A DNA stretch of 64,000 nt from Sacculina carcini (lineage: Eukaryota > Arthropoda > Thecostraca > Sacculinidae): NCBI GenBank assembly GCA_916048095.2, contig OU696570.1:8374928-8438927 (forward strand). The letters are read 5' to 3'. The translations under genes were made by a program, and so were the position numbers. Shown here in pieces: positions 23,033 through 36,400 of the stretch (position 1 is the stretch's first letter; each line of letters starts with the position of its first letter). A model generated the notes under the pieces. That model saw only the letters and a program-made list of their open reading frames with translations. It did not search any database and was not told where the DNA came from.

Positions 23033-23099
23033 AGTAGTTATAGTTCATGTACTGCCAGCTACTTTTACCCAATCACTTGATGTGTACGCCGATACTTTA

Positions 23100-23390
23100 C
23101 ATTATTAATTATTATTATTAATTACAGGCAAATCCAGTAGCATGGGAAGAGTGCAAGCACTATTACCACCCTAAGGTGGCCCCATGTACCGGAAGCGCCC
23201 AAAAGATTCAGAGAGAAAGAGAGTTCGAAGAGAAAAAAGTCTAGAAAGAGAGTTGGAAAGAAAATAATATATAAATAACAATAAATAATAAACCATCATC
23301 CGATAACAATCCATAATGTCACTCCGCCCACGTTCCTCAATAAATAATATAATAATAACAATAAATATGTGATTCATTAATGTTGTACAT
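23100..23390 (-). repeat. 5'-truncated 3' end of the (TAA)-tailed LINE
   Basis: Begins on the plus strand with TTATTATTATTAATTACAGG (the reversed tail) and matches 54090-54375 closely, including AGTAGCATGGGAAGAGTGC and CCATGTACCGGAAGCGCCC. It stops before any coding part. Confidence 0.9.
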
Positions 23391-23529
23391 CATCATGTTG
23401 GAGATTTTGTCGTCTACAAGATAGGATAAATTTCAAGTTGGAAAAATAAATTCAAAAGGAGTGCATATTGACCAGGTCATGAACATCTCTCTATTGAAGA
23501 TGACTCCATATTCCACTGAAGATGGCTTG

Positions 23530-24640
23530 TCATACCATCACCCATGCGAAAAGAAATGCTGCAAGAACTTTACGCTGGCCACGCTGGTAAAGAGCGAACA
23601 AAACAATGAGCACGTGATATTGTTTGTTGGCCCGGTATCGTCGTAGATATTAACATCACTAAGCATTGTAATTAGTATCAAGAGTTCTCACCATCACAGT
23701 CAAAAGAGACCACCCGTCATCACGAGAAACCTACCGTTCGAATATGTCAGTTGATTTTGCCGAGTATGGATTCCATAAATTGGTGGCGTTGGCGGATCAT
23801 CTATCTGGCTGGAAATTTGTCAACGACTTTGGAGAATCATCGGTCACAGAGACACTTTCAACTACTAACAAAGCACTATTTTCCTCGTGATGGATGTGAA
23901 TACTAGTAATAATGTACACATTCGCTCGTCACCCCACCATCCGCAGTCTCACAGGATAGAAGCAGCAGTAAAATCAGCAAAGGCTCTAATAAAAAAGTAT
24001 TTGTGTGAATACAAAAACAATTGAACGAACATGTTTGGTGCAAACGAATATCGCAACAAAGAAACGCACTTGGATCAGACGGAGGGTCATCTGCAGAAAT
24101 ACTCTACGATCGCAACGTTATACACTTCATCCCTGCACACATACGCTAATTTAAAGAAAAATGGCAGCAATCTAGTGAGCAGATCGAAAAAACGTGAGCA
24201 AAACCAAAAAATGATAACGGACTTAAAGTCCAACCAAAGTGCTCGGGATTTGAGTGATAAAATTGAGTGATTACTGAAACAATGTCACGCTACGAAGGAA
24301 TGGAATCGCTATGGAACTGGGATCGAACAGCTACCTCAACGACACCACTTAATACGCTGGCGGACAAGTTTTAACTAGAACCGGCGACGTGTACTTCACA
24401 TATACGGCCACATCAACCAAACTCCAGCCGAAAATGGACAACGCAGACAGATTGCACCAGCAAATGATGAAGCAGAAAAAACATTCAGAAAGTCAACTTC
24501 GGCGACCATCAAGAAACATTCGTCGGCCTCAGCGGTTAATGAGAAGCATGTCAATGACTGAGGGGGCTGGTGTGAGTGAGCGCACGCAGTTGCCATGACA
24601 ACTATAGTGTGCACGCCAACCGATAGAGGGCGACATCAAA
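23530..24640 (+). pseudogene. Ty3/Gypsy integrase remnant and 3' end
   Basis: In order, with frame breaks: an integrase-core start (VSVDFAEYGFHKLVALADHL then SGWKFV), a histidine-rich SPHHPQSHRIEAAVKSAK segment containing the E of the D,D-35-E motif, and a C-terminal part with SARDLSDK and WNRYGTGIEQLPQRH, typical of the K02A2.6-like Gypsy group. The second catalytic Asp is not recognisable. Gag, protease and RT are absent. The following 24640-24830 may be LTR, but there is no second copy to prove it. Confidence 0.7.
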
Positions 24641-24913
24641 AGGAGTCGATGAACCCGTGTAATTGACACTCGTCGGAAGAGGGTTTTAATTCAATGACGT
24701 TGAAATTACTTGTATTGTGTCCGAGTGTTAGTGTGTGTTGAGTGGTGTCCATGACTTGCAGCTTTTAGTCGTCAACACAAACTAAAACAATATACATGAA
24801 AGCCAGAGGGGAGATTGAAGATTAGACGGCACGCTTTATCAATAGCAGATTGAACTTTCCGAAGCTGGCGGTGGTCAAGTGGAAGGAAGAGCGAGCAAGG
24901 ATGAATCTGCTTC

Positions 24914-25140
24914 GCCTCGTAGACGAGTGGCTAAGACGCACGCTCCGTGTACGACTGGTCCAGGGTTCGGCCCCTGGCGAGGTGAAACGGTTGGGTTCGT
25001 TTCTAAAAGGTATAACCAAATTTCCGCAGGGCGGATTTCGTGTACGAGCAGCCGTGCAGTTTCCGTTCTGGCGGTGACAGGGATCAACCGTGTGACGGCC
25101 GGGGCCGTGAGGCTTTGCCCATGTGAAATTCACGCGACCA
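24914..25140 (+). repeat. SINE 2 (tRNA-derived), plus-strand copy
   Basis: The head GCCTCGTAGACGAGTGGCTA through CCAGGGTTCGGCCCCTGG has tRNA-like D and T arms with A- and B-box-like sequence, and its first six bases can pair with CGAGGT after the T arm. The body shares a GGGTTCGTTTCT segment, the GCCGTGCAGTTT block and GGCCGTGAGGCTTTGCCC with 40797-41039 (reversed). Confidence 0.85.
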
Positions 25141-25469
25141 TTAGCCTTTCCACTGATGTGTTCAAATGCGTAATACAAAATATGTATGTACTGAGAATGA
25201 AAATATGTACAAAATATATATATATACAAAATATGTACGTACTGAGAATGAAAGAATGAACATGTGTCCTACTAAGATCGAAAAATTAGCTAGTTTCAAG
25301 GCAGCAAACAGTTGAATATATACGTACATTATAGATACGCCTAATCTGAAACTTACAGTATAATATACAGTGCAGTAATATACTTACAGTACAGTATATC
25401 TGAAGTTAAAATCAAAAGCAAGATAATCATACAGTACGACACCTAAGCTACGAACAAAGTAAAGGATAA

Positions 25470-25478
25470 TATATATAG

Positions 25479-25512
<34 letters not shown>
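25470..25512. repeat. (TA)n microsatellite
   Basis: Interrupted TA repeat next to the decayed LINE copy. Confidence 0.9.
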
Positions 25513-25517
<5 letters not shown>

Positions 25518-25539
25518 AGAAAGGAAAACTATTTTGCCT

Positions 25540-26340
25540 TTTCTGGATTGAGCATGGGATGGAGGAAAAAAGGCCAATGTCATTGTCATGAAATTCCAAT
25601 GTCATATAGGAGAAAAAAATAGAAGATTGGGAAAGAGCGTCGGTGGAGAAAAATAAAAAAGTCACCCGCACAAATTTTAAACGTGATCTCGTGACGACGA
25701 AGGATTTCATCAATAAAAGTAAAGTGAATATTGAAGAGAAGAGGACCCATGAGAGTGGGAGAGACTCACTTCGAGAATCACTGGTACACACAAACACATC
25801 GAGTGAGAAGAGAAGAGCAGAAGATTGGCAGTGCATCACCACTAACATCTTGGTTTGATAAAGTATTGAGCAGAATTAGATAATCAACAATGTCAAAAGC
25901 TCCAGAGAAGTCCAATTGAGCATTTTGAAATATAATGTAGACTTGAGAAAATAATAATGAAGGAAGAGGAAGAGAGGTTTATGTGGGTTGAAAATTTCGA
26001 AAGTCGGATTGTTAAAATAAAAATAGATTGCAGCGCTCAAATACTCAGAAATCTGGACATAAGCAGCCATTTCAATTTTTCAGAGTTGGGTAGATAGTTG
26101 GGCAAACAATTATGATCAATATTGGTTTTTTCCACATAGGGAATATTGACGCTAGTAGACGCGAGAAATTCACCAAGAAAGTCATGTTGATGAAATATGG
26201 GATGAAAGAAAGAAATAACTCGAGTGTGAACACGCTTCAGTAACAACCTACAAGCAAAAATAGTAATCGGAAAAATCAAATAAAAAATAGAGGTGATGGG
26301 AGAATATGACAACACAGGAGAAGAGAAACAAGGACATACA
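25540..26340 (-). pseudogene. decayed copy of the minus-strand LINE 3 family (RT part)
   Basis: Reading downwards from 26340, pieces align in order with the RT of the LINE at 57203-60061: AAYVQISEYLSAAI (versus ESAIFSQLSPFICRAL), a WSFDIVDYLILLNTLS segment (versus SAFDLVDHTILTHDLS), LMGPLLFNIHF (versus ILGPLLFNLYM) and FKICAGDFFIFL at the YADD position. The catalytic Asp pair is lost and many frameshifts are present. Confidence 0.6.
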
Positions 26341-26584
26341 TCCGAAACATTGGTTTAAAAAATGAGAAAATACGGAAAGATAATTAGATGGATATGCACA
26401 AAACGCAATGCTATTGTCATATTACCTGAGTCTATTGAATTTTTCTAAAACAAGCAAGCAAGCATACATACACACGATCACAAAACGGCGTTTCATGCAG
26501 ACCTTGAGCCAGAAGAACTCAGGAATGTGTGTGTGTGTGTGTGTACGTGTGGGCCACACCCGCGCCAAGACATACAAACCTGTT

Positions 26585-27482
26585 TCAATCGGCAAACGAG
26601 ATCAAATAGTCTTTGAGCTGCGGCGGCAGCGGCAGTTTGGCGGCCAGTACGGCCGGTCGACAGTCCAGCTGCTGGTAGATACACTGACGACACAGCTGCT
26701 TAAGCGAGCGCGGGTTGGTCTGCAGCCGCCGCAGCGCCGCCGCAAGCTGCCAGCGCACGGGCGTCAGCTGCGATTGCGCATGCAGCAGCCGCAGACACGC
26801 GTACAACGGCTGATGCTGCATGCTGGCGTAGAACAGTCGTAGCAGCATCTCGAAGCGTCGCTGATCGTCGACCAGCAGGTCCTCGCGCGCCGCCAAACGC
26901 TGCACATAGTGATAAAGCACCGTGTGGCCGGCACGCCGCAGAAACACCGACGACTGGCTGTGGCAGATTTTCGGCTCCAGCTGCTCGCCGGCCACAGCGC
27001 CACTCGGCTCGGCGCCATGCTGCACCAGCGTCAGCAGCAGCTGATGCACGCGCGCCAGATCGGACGCACCGCGCGCCACCGCCACCATGTCGACCACGGC
27101 GACTAGCACGTGTTGTGAGCGGCGGCCGACTCGCGCGTTCGTATCCAGCCCGTACTGTAGCAAAATCACCAACAACTGTCGCACAAAATCGAACGCTTGT
27201 GTTTTCTGCGGCTCCCCGCTGAGCGCAATATGCTCGGACGCCGTAAACATCAGCACGTGCAGCGGTGTAAGGTCGCTGCGCGAAGAACAATTGGGATTAG
27301 CGCCGAAGCGGCACAGCAGACGCACACAATTTAGGTAGAAGATTTTCATCGAGTGGGTGAAATGGTGCAGCGGATCCTTGTTGATCAGCGGCACTAGGCA
27401 CACCATTAGCGGCACAGATCCGTCGCGACCCACTACATTCGGATCACCGCCGTTCTGCAACAACATATCGAGCAACTCGAAC
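26585..27482 (-). CDS. ASB gene, exon 8 with SOCS box and stop
   Basis: Starts after GTGTGTGCAG with FELLDMLLQNGGDPNVVG and runs 298 codons. Holds further ankyrin repeats, a less repetitive region and the SOCS box (26588-26716). GC content is clearly higher than in the surrounding introns. Confidence 0.92.
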
Positions 27483-30400
27483 CTGCACACACAGACACAC
27501 ATACACACACACACATGCACACAAGTGCACACCCAGACATGCATACATACAAACACAGATGTGCAGACACAACAAAATACGAACCAAAACGCTAGTACGT
27601 TCAAAAACAAGACAGTTGAGAACCCCTAAATGCGAATGTGTGTGTGTGTGTGCGTATTGAGACACATGTGTGTGAAGACGTGCATGACGGTGTGGCACAA
27701 AAACGATGAGACCAACTGATTTGCGCGTCGCCTAGAAATTTCGCGTATCTGTATGCGCGTATCCCAGCAGGTATGATGAAGATCTGAGGGGGATTTGCAA
27801 GAGCATAAGCGAGCGACTACTACTACTACTACATAAGCGATAATGGCGCTGGCTTGAGTATGACATCTAATGTAACTATTGTCAGCGTGGCAGCTATAAG
27901 CTGGCAAAACCTAGCAAAATTGAAGCGCTGCACTCATCTACAATGAATTCATCAAACAAAATTTTTATTCCCATTATCTTCTTACTTTATCTCCTTATCT
28001 CTTTTTTGCCTTTATATTTCTAAACACTTTATCTTTTTCTAACAAACTATTTCATTGCATCGGAACCCCATCCCTCTCGGAACGCCTGCTCGAATTCACT
28101 GGGCGGAGTCTATACGCGCGAAGTCTAGTGTACGCGCATAGCGTAGTGGTGCCGACAGTGATATAGCGTAACACACCGAAACTCCCAGTCACGCACGTGT
28201 CGCAACACGCAGGCCAGTGCGCTGTTGCCTGGCTGATTGATGCTGGGCGCGGCGCCGTTCTGCAGCAGAAAGCGCACCAAGTGCAGCGTGTCCCACTTGG
28301 TCCACGGCGACGGCTCCTCGTCGTAGCCGTAGCGCGCCTCCTCCAGTGCATACCTGCACGCGCGCAACCGCACGGGCATACATTTCATTGATTTAAACAT
28401 TCATATTGCACAATCTCTACACATTGTATCAGATGTGCAGACATTACTGTGGTTTTGTGGTGTGTATATATAAACATGTGCATTCTTCGTTGTATATTAT
28501 TTGTGTATATGCGAGTATTGAAGTTGTGAGCGAGCCTGCAAGTGGCAGTGCACTAGACAGTGCGGGCGATGCGGTTTCAAGTAGTTGCGCCCCCTGCGTC
28601 AATGTTGTACGGGTGCACCGATATGTGAATTGCAGCTGCCTTGTTCGGTCGAGGAAGTGGCGCTTGCAGTGTGTGTGTATATGTATGTGTATGTATGTGT
28701 GTATGAGTATTGCGGAGCGATATGATCATGAATCGGGAGTGGCGTGCAGGAGACGGTGTGGTGTGGGTGTTACTGCGTTTAGTGTGAAGTGGTTTTCGAT
28801 GGAATATTGAGTGACTTGTCTGCACTGGCGTGCAGGTGCATTGTGAAATCATATTGTTGTTGTTTGTGCCTTCGTTATTTATCCTTACAATACATTTCAT
28901 TACAAGCTAACCGGCCAACATCATGTCAGCGATGAACAACGATTGTGCAATGCGGTCGTTCAATGGTGATGGAGACGTCGTGGCATGGCTCACAAAAGCC
29001 AGACTCGTAGCAAGACGGAAGAAGGTGGAATATATCGCCAGCTTTATTTCTCTGCATCTCTGCAAGGTGATGCTCTGGCGTTGTTCTTGGAGATGGACGA
29101 GTGTGATCAGGAGGGTGCGGAGAATATTGAGAGTGCCCTGAAAACAGCCTACAGTGATGATTATTTTGATGCATTTAGTAAGCTGTCCGAAAAGAGGTGG
29201 CAAGGTGAGTCTGTGCATGTTTTCGCCACCGAGATCCGACGACTTGCTGGGTTGGCGAATTTTCACGGAGAAGCACTGGATAATATTTGCCGACTGCAGT
29301 TCGTGAATGGCTTCCCCAGACATATCAGATCGAGTGTGCAAAAAATGGAGAACGTGCACACAATGCAAATGTCGGTGCTAATGAATCACGCTCGTGTGCT
29401 GACTAAGAACGACGGATCGGTCGCGGCTGCCGCAGCAGCACCGGCAGCATGCCATGACCGTAGTAATCCAGACAGCGAGAAGAGAAGTCCGCAATTCAGG
29501 GGTCGGTGCTTCGTATGCGGCGGCCCGCACATGTCACGAGCTTGTCCAAGGCGGGAGTCCGTTATATGCTACACATGCGGATAAAGAGGACATATCTCCA
29601 GACAGTGCCGGCAGGGAAACTGCGCAGGAGTGACTGGTGCGCCAGCAGTCACTCCAACGACTCACTGAAGGCGCCAAGTACACTGCCGATCATCAAGCGA
29701 GACTGTCAGGTGAGACTGTGCATGCCTTGGTTGACACGGGCTGCTCAGTGGCAGTTGTGCGTTCAAATTTGGTGGAAAATATTGAGGGCAGTAGTTTGAT
29801 GACGGCGTTCGATGGGCGGAAAGTTACGTGTCGGGGTACTGCTTGGATTAATATTGAAGTGTCTGATAAGCAAATCCGTGTGCGTGCTGTAGTTGTTGAC
29901 AGTATTGTGGGTGACGTAGACATAGCGATCGGGATGAATATTATTGACAAACTCGGCGTTGTTTTTGTATGTGGTTCTAATGTGAAATTTGGTGTAGACA
30001 ATTGTGTCGCGAGTGCAAGGAGTGATGTGTATTGTGGTCAGTGTGAGGAAGTTGATAGCTCCACAAAAGAGAAGCTCGAAATAACCGATCCTGATTTCAC
30101 TGCTGTGTTTGATGGCAATAAGTGGGAGGTTGAGTGGGTAGTGACAGGAGACCAGTCTGTTATCAAGAACAGTCGGATGTTATGAACAGACGGTGACAGA
30201 TGATATTCGCGATGAGTTTGATGCAGAGGTTCAGCGTTAGATCAAAGAAGGAATTCTTGTTCCGAGGAATAATTTGAATTGCAAGGGTGTGCTGTCACTG
30301 CTAGCGGTGGTTCAGCCAACAAAAAACAAGGTGAACCCAGTGCTCGATTTTCGAGAACTGAACGAGTTTGTGAGCAGCCATACGGGCGATGACTACATAG

Positions 30401-33400
30401 ATTTTTGTGGCGAGAAATTGAGAGAGTGGAGACGAATTGATGGGCCCGCCTCCCTGGTTGAAATGAAGGCTGCGTACGTTCAGGTACATGTGGTGCCAAA
30501 ATTGTGGAAATATCAGCTTGTCAAATATAACGGAAAGGTGTACTGTTTGACGCGGTTAGGATTTGGACTGTGATCGGCACCCAGAGTGATGACGCGTATC
30601 GTGCGTACAGTATTGAGCCAATCTGAAGTCATCGCCAAAGGCACGGATTCATACATAGAAGATATCATAGTACGCGAATCGGTTGTGTCCAGCAGAGATG
30701 TTGTCGCTCATCTGAGTAAATATGGTCTAACAGCAAAAGAGCCGGTGACGATAGAGGAAAATGCCGTTCTGGGTCTCAAACTGCAGAAAGATAATAGTGG
30801 TCGTATGTTGTTCCGCAGAGGCAACAATAGTCCAAACCTTACCGAACAACTGACCAAGCGTCTGCTGTTTTCTTTGTGCGGGAAGTTGATCGGACAATAT
30901 CCTGTGACCAGGTGGTTGAGGATCGCATGTAGCCACATAAAGCGCCGAACTGATGGAGTGGACTGGGATGCAATGGTTCCTGAGGACGTGTTGCAAATGA
31001 CGCTTGACATGTTAGAGAGTGCAGCAAAACGACCCAGTGGGTGGTAGGTGGCATGTGTCTTATACAAGGCGGGGAGTTGTATGGTGTGACCCGAGTAGCC
31101 TGGCAATCGGAGCAGCGGTCGAGATCGATGGAAAAATTTCTGAAGACGCGACCTGGCAAAGAAAGAAGGACGATGTGCACCATATAAACGTAGCGGAATT
31201 GGAGGCGGTGGTGAAAGGCATGAACCTGGCGGTAGTGGGAGTTGGTAGAGATCGAGATTCGCACGGATTCTGCAACGGTAGCTGGCTGGGTGGGCACAGT
31301 GCTAAACAAGGAAAGAAGGGTGCGTACGAAGGGTGCATCTGAAATATTGGTCAATCGAAGACTAGGAGTGATTTAATTACAGAGTTGGGCTTGAGTGTCA
31401 GCATTACGAGTGTTCCCACCACAATGAACAAAGCTGACGAGCTGACACGTGTGAAAAAGAGTGTTTGTCTGAGCGTGGAAAGTTCTCGAGAAGTCGTAAA
31501 GCAACTGAGAATGTGTGTGCAGCGACTGTGGATGAAATCAGAGAGATGCATAACATGCACCACATGGGTGTGGACAGAACCTAGTATTTGGCTCGGCGAG
31601 TAGATCCTGGTGTATCACAAGAGACTGTGCGGCGGGTGGACACAGGTTGCGAACGTTGTCAGTCGATTGATCCGGCGCCGTCCACTCATGTTGCTGGACA
31701 CCTTAGCGTGGACAAAGTATGGCATAGACTAGCCATTGACATCACCAATTACCGCCATCGGGAATATTTGACAGTTGTGGACAGTGGACCAGGGAGGTTC
31801 CCAATTTGGAGGGAAATACGATATGAGACGTCTCAACTAGTATGCACACACCTGGACGAAATCTTTCTTGAGCGAGGACCGCCTCATGAGCTGCTGATGG
31901 ACAACGGGCGGGCAGTTTCGTTCGCAGGAGATGCGAGAATTGTTGGACCGGTGGAAAGTGAAGCCGTATTTTCGCGCCGCGTACCGCCCCAGCGGTAATG
32001 GGATTGTCGAGCGATATCATCGCTTTATAAAGGCATTGGCTGAAAGAAGTTGTGTTCCACAAACTACCGCGGCGTATTGGTACAACATGTCGCCGAGGTT
32101 TGGTACTGATGATTCTTCGGTGCCTTATCGTAACGTGTATAGCTACGACTGGCTTAACACAACACTTGTTGATGATGTTGCTATTGACCACTGTGAAGAC
32201 AGCTCCGTTCGCATCGGTGAAGAAGTATGGGTGAAGCCGGCGGATGCACCATGTACTTCGCAGTGGACTCGGGGCGTTGTGACCGATGTTCACTCGCCCA
32301 ATAAAATTTGGGTGAATGGCATTCCGCGCCATATCTTGGATATTCGGCCTGTGCAAGTCCCACCAGACGAGGAGGGTGAAAGTTCCGATGAAGTTCAACT
32401 GTCAACAGTGGACTCACCGGCGGAACAACTTCCTAGACGATCCGGAAGAGACAGGCGGCCCCCAATTTGGATGGACTTGTGGGGGGTGGATGGACAAGGG
32501 GGTGTGGGTTTGTGTTGTGCATATATTAACATATTTGTGTATTCTTCGTTGTACATTATTTGTGTATATGCGAGTATTGAAGTTGTGAGCGAGCCTGCAC
32601 GTGGAAGTGCACTAGGCAGTGCGGGCGATGCGGTTTCAAGTAGTTGCGCCCTCTGCGTCAATGTTGTACGGGTGCACCGATATGTGAATTGCAGCTGCCT
32701 TGTTCGGTCGAGGAAGTGGCGCGAGCAGTGTGTGTGTATATATGTGATTGGGATAGGATAGAGGAATGGAGCGGGACATGGGGGATGCCGCTAATGCGAG
32801 CAAGTGCCCTGTTATGGAGATAGGTGAAAGTGCAGAAAGGCCTTCCAACAACTATAAGTTAGGGAAACATAATTGACGGAAAGTTAAGGATGAAAAAGAT
32901 TTAGGAATAATTGTACAACAAAAAATTGACCCGGATAAACATGTTGCGTTTGGGTTGCCACGGAACAACACAAGTTGATAACGTGAGTGCTTTGGACCGA
33001 CTGTATCTACAAGTACAGACATAACAATGCAGGACGCTCGGACACACGTACAAACAAGCTCACACACACATGGTCCTACAACACATACACAATGACACCG
33101 AAAAACATGACACAGAGACATACAGACAAACAGGCGTACACACAGCTGGTAGGGTCGGGAGGTGGCGCGAGACGGAAGTTGTGTCGCACCACACACATAT
33201 TGGGAAAATAACAGCATATAACTAGCATATATAACTAGCAGAAAATAACTAACATACATATAAAACTAACATATAACTAGCAGAAAATAACTAGCATATA
33301 GAACGGTAAGGAATATTAGAAGAACTTTCAAATACCTATATTTATTTTAATTATTATTATTAATAGTTATTATTATTATTATTAATTACAGGCAAATCCA

Positions 33401-36400
33401 GTAGCAAGGGAAGAGTGCAAGCACTATTATCAACCTAAGGTGGCCCCATGTACCGGAAGCGCCCGAAAGATTAAGAGAGAAAGAGAGTTGGAAAAGAAAA
33501 AATTCTAGAGAGATGGAAAAGAACAAAATGAATAAATAACAATAAATAATAAACCATCAACCGATAGCACTTCATAATATCACTTCGCCCACGTTCCTCA
33601 ATAAATAATAACAATCAACAATAAATATGTGATTCAGTAAATAACAACCATCAATAAATAAGAATAAATAAGTAATAAATAACAATCAAGAACAATAAAT
33701 ATGATTCAATAAGAAATATCCAACAATAAATAAAAATATGATTCAATAAGTAACAACAACACAAATAAATATGATTCAATAAACAACAACACCAATATAT
33801 ATTATTCAATAAACAGCAACAACAATAAATATGATTCAATAAACAACAACAGCCAACACTGAGTGAAAGTATGATTTAATAAATAACAACAACCAATAAT
33901 AAATAGTAATAAATAGAGACCCAGCGTTTTTTTTATAATAAATAGACCTATATGAGGACATGCTAAAAAGTTAATGTGTACTTATATTAGGCCACAGCTA
34001 CAGTATGCGTCGGTGGTCTGGTCCCCTCATAAGATCAAAGTGTAAATTTGAAAGAATTCAGAGGACAGCGACAAAAATGGTTGATAGCATGTGTAGTTTG
34101 TCGTATGAGGAAGGACTAAAAGATAGATAATGGAAAGGAAAGATAATGACACACATACAGACTTTCATATCGGTGAAAAACGTCGACAAATACATGAACA
34201 GATACATAGAAACGCGGACACATATTGCACACAAGCATGAATAACGCAGATGTAAAGAAAATACCAGATGCTATGAGCTAAAACAAATCTACCTAACAAG
34301 GGAAAACAAAACCCAAAATCCATATTAGTAAGAGTATGTACATGACGAGAAAAATATAGAGCTATACAGTAGTAGAAAATCACTGGAATCTGAAAGGGGT
34401 GTACGAAACGATGGAAGATAAAGCAGGTATTATGCAAGACAGAGGAAAATGAAGAGATGAGTTATGCCAAAGGATATGAGAAGGAAGAGTTGTAATCGGG
34501 GGTCAGATAAGTAGAATGACTTCGCGGACCAACTGGATAAGCGGTCGGCGGGAGGGCAAACAAGAGGCACAAATTATTTTCGAACATTCATAGAATCAAT
34601 ACTAATATAGCAGAATGAAATGAAAAGGAAAAAATACGACATTGCTCATAAGGTCAGATCACCTGACAATGAGCGCGTGCAGTGGCGTGTTGCTCAGCGA
34701 GTCTGGTTCGTTGATCAGCTCGCGCAGTCCGTTGTCCAGCAACAGTTTGGTGGTCAGCAGCGTGTCGTTGACCGACTTTTTCGCCAATAAAAATACCTGC
34801 CACACACATACAGACACATATACATACGTAAATGTGAATGGCTGTATGCGCGGCTATTTGTATTCATAATCAGCATGCTAACATGCATCCTATAACATCT
34901 TCGCAACATTAAAATAAGACAATTGAATGATTAAAATTAAATTAGTCCAGTAAACATTTGTGCGTCGTTTTAGCCATTTTTAATTTTTTCAAATGAATTG
35001 GCTGAATAATTCCTGAACAATTTACTTCATTTTATCGTATTCGTAATGAGCGCAAAAATGTACCTATCTCCACTTTGACAAATATAAAATTCAAAGCAAG
35101 TAGAAAATCGACCCGACCGACTGACTCGACCCAACTCCACTCCATACGATCCTGTTGCCTTTCTGTTAGATAACGATTTATTCAAGCATGCCCTATTCCT
35201 CTTATACCATACCTTTGAAGTTCTCTCAAGAGTATTTCGGGGTTAATGGTATCGAAAGCTTTTTTGAAGTCGACTAAAACGCCCCTGGTGTAATGAATTT
35301 TGTCTAGAGATGCAGTTATAAGCTCAACAGTATGCTATAGCAGAGGTTCCCAGACTGGGGTCCCCGAGATAGTCCTAGAGGGTCCGCTACTTCTCCCGCC
35401 AACCTAAGGAGAGGGGATAGAAGGTACCCGTTTTCTTTCACTTTAGCCAGGTGCCGGTGCAGTATATTTTTCGGATTTTGGATGACTACATGGAACAGAA
35501 TTCCATTGACTGGTCACGCTGTGTGGGTGTATGTACTGACAGAGCCGCTGCCATGACAGGTAAACGCAATGGAGTCATTGCTTTCATAAAAGAAAAGGCC
35601 CCAAATGTCGTCAGCACACACTGCATGCTCCACCGCGAGGCACTTGTTGCAAATCAAATTGATGATTAACTGTATCAGGTTCTGCAGGTTGTTGTGAAAA
35701 CAGTGAATTATGTCAAAGCACATCCTATGAAAGATATATTTTTTGAAGCCCTTTGTCAAGAAATGGAGGCTGATTTTCATGGCTTGTTCTTCACTCTGAA
35801 GTGCGATGGTTATTGCGTGGGGCAGTTTTGAATCGTGTGTTTGCACTGCGGAGAGAGTTAGCTGTTTTTCTCTCATCACATAAATAAGATATTTGCATCT
35901 ATTTTGAGGACAAATCATGGATGCTAAAACTAGTATACCTATGAGACATCTGAATGTACTAAACAAGAGCATGCAAGGCCTTGAATTATGCATTTTGAAT
36001 GTGCAGGACAAAGTACGTGCATTCATGCAAAAGCTTCCATTGTGGGAAGTGAAATGCCAGGAAGGAGTTACTGAAATGTTCCCATTTTATCACCAGGAAT
36101 GTATGACATCAAGTGAAACAATCACCACCATCATTGTCTCCCATCTATCTCATCTGCAAGGCTACTTCAGGGAGTATTACCCTGAACTTGAAAATTCTCA
36201 CCTGAACTAGATTAGAAACCCTTTCGCACACGGAGTAGGTGCACATCTTGATATGAAGTCGCAAGAGGAACTCATTGAAATATCAAATGATGGGGGTTTG
36301 AAAATAAAGTTATCTGCCCTCCCATTGCCATAGTTCTGGATTTACTCAAGAACAGAATATCATGCTCTGGCTGAGAAGGCTCTCAAATACATTCTGCCAT

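Larger units (their letters stand above)
28448..32745 (+). mobile_element. Ty3/Gypsy retrotransposon in ASB intron 6, antisense to the gene
   Basis: Two LTR copies (28448 onward and 32503-32745) are about 90% alike over 230 bp. Between them lie gag with CCHC knuckles, a DTGCS protease, RT, RNase H and integrase in Ty3/Gypsy order. Frameshifts and stops interrupt gag, the gag-protease junction, RT and the integrase, so this copy is dead. The 3' LTR stops short after a CAGTGTGTGTGTATATA stretch, and a purine-rich tract (GTGGGGGGTGGATGGACAAG) precedes it. No target duplication was found because the right end is truncated. Confidence 0.9.

Noticed and set aside
22756..23080. Cys/Val repeat ORFs
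   Set aside because: Translation of a TG microsatellite.
24914..24985. Functional tRNA gene
   Set aside because: The same head plus body recurs at 40797-41039; a dispersed SINE explains it better.
26700..27290. 196-codon alanine/arginine-rich minus-strand ORF
   Set aside because: Out-of-frame shadow of ASB exon 8 caused by its high GC content.
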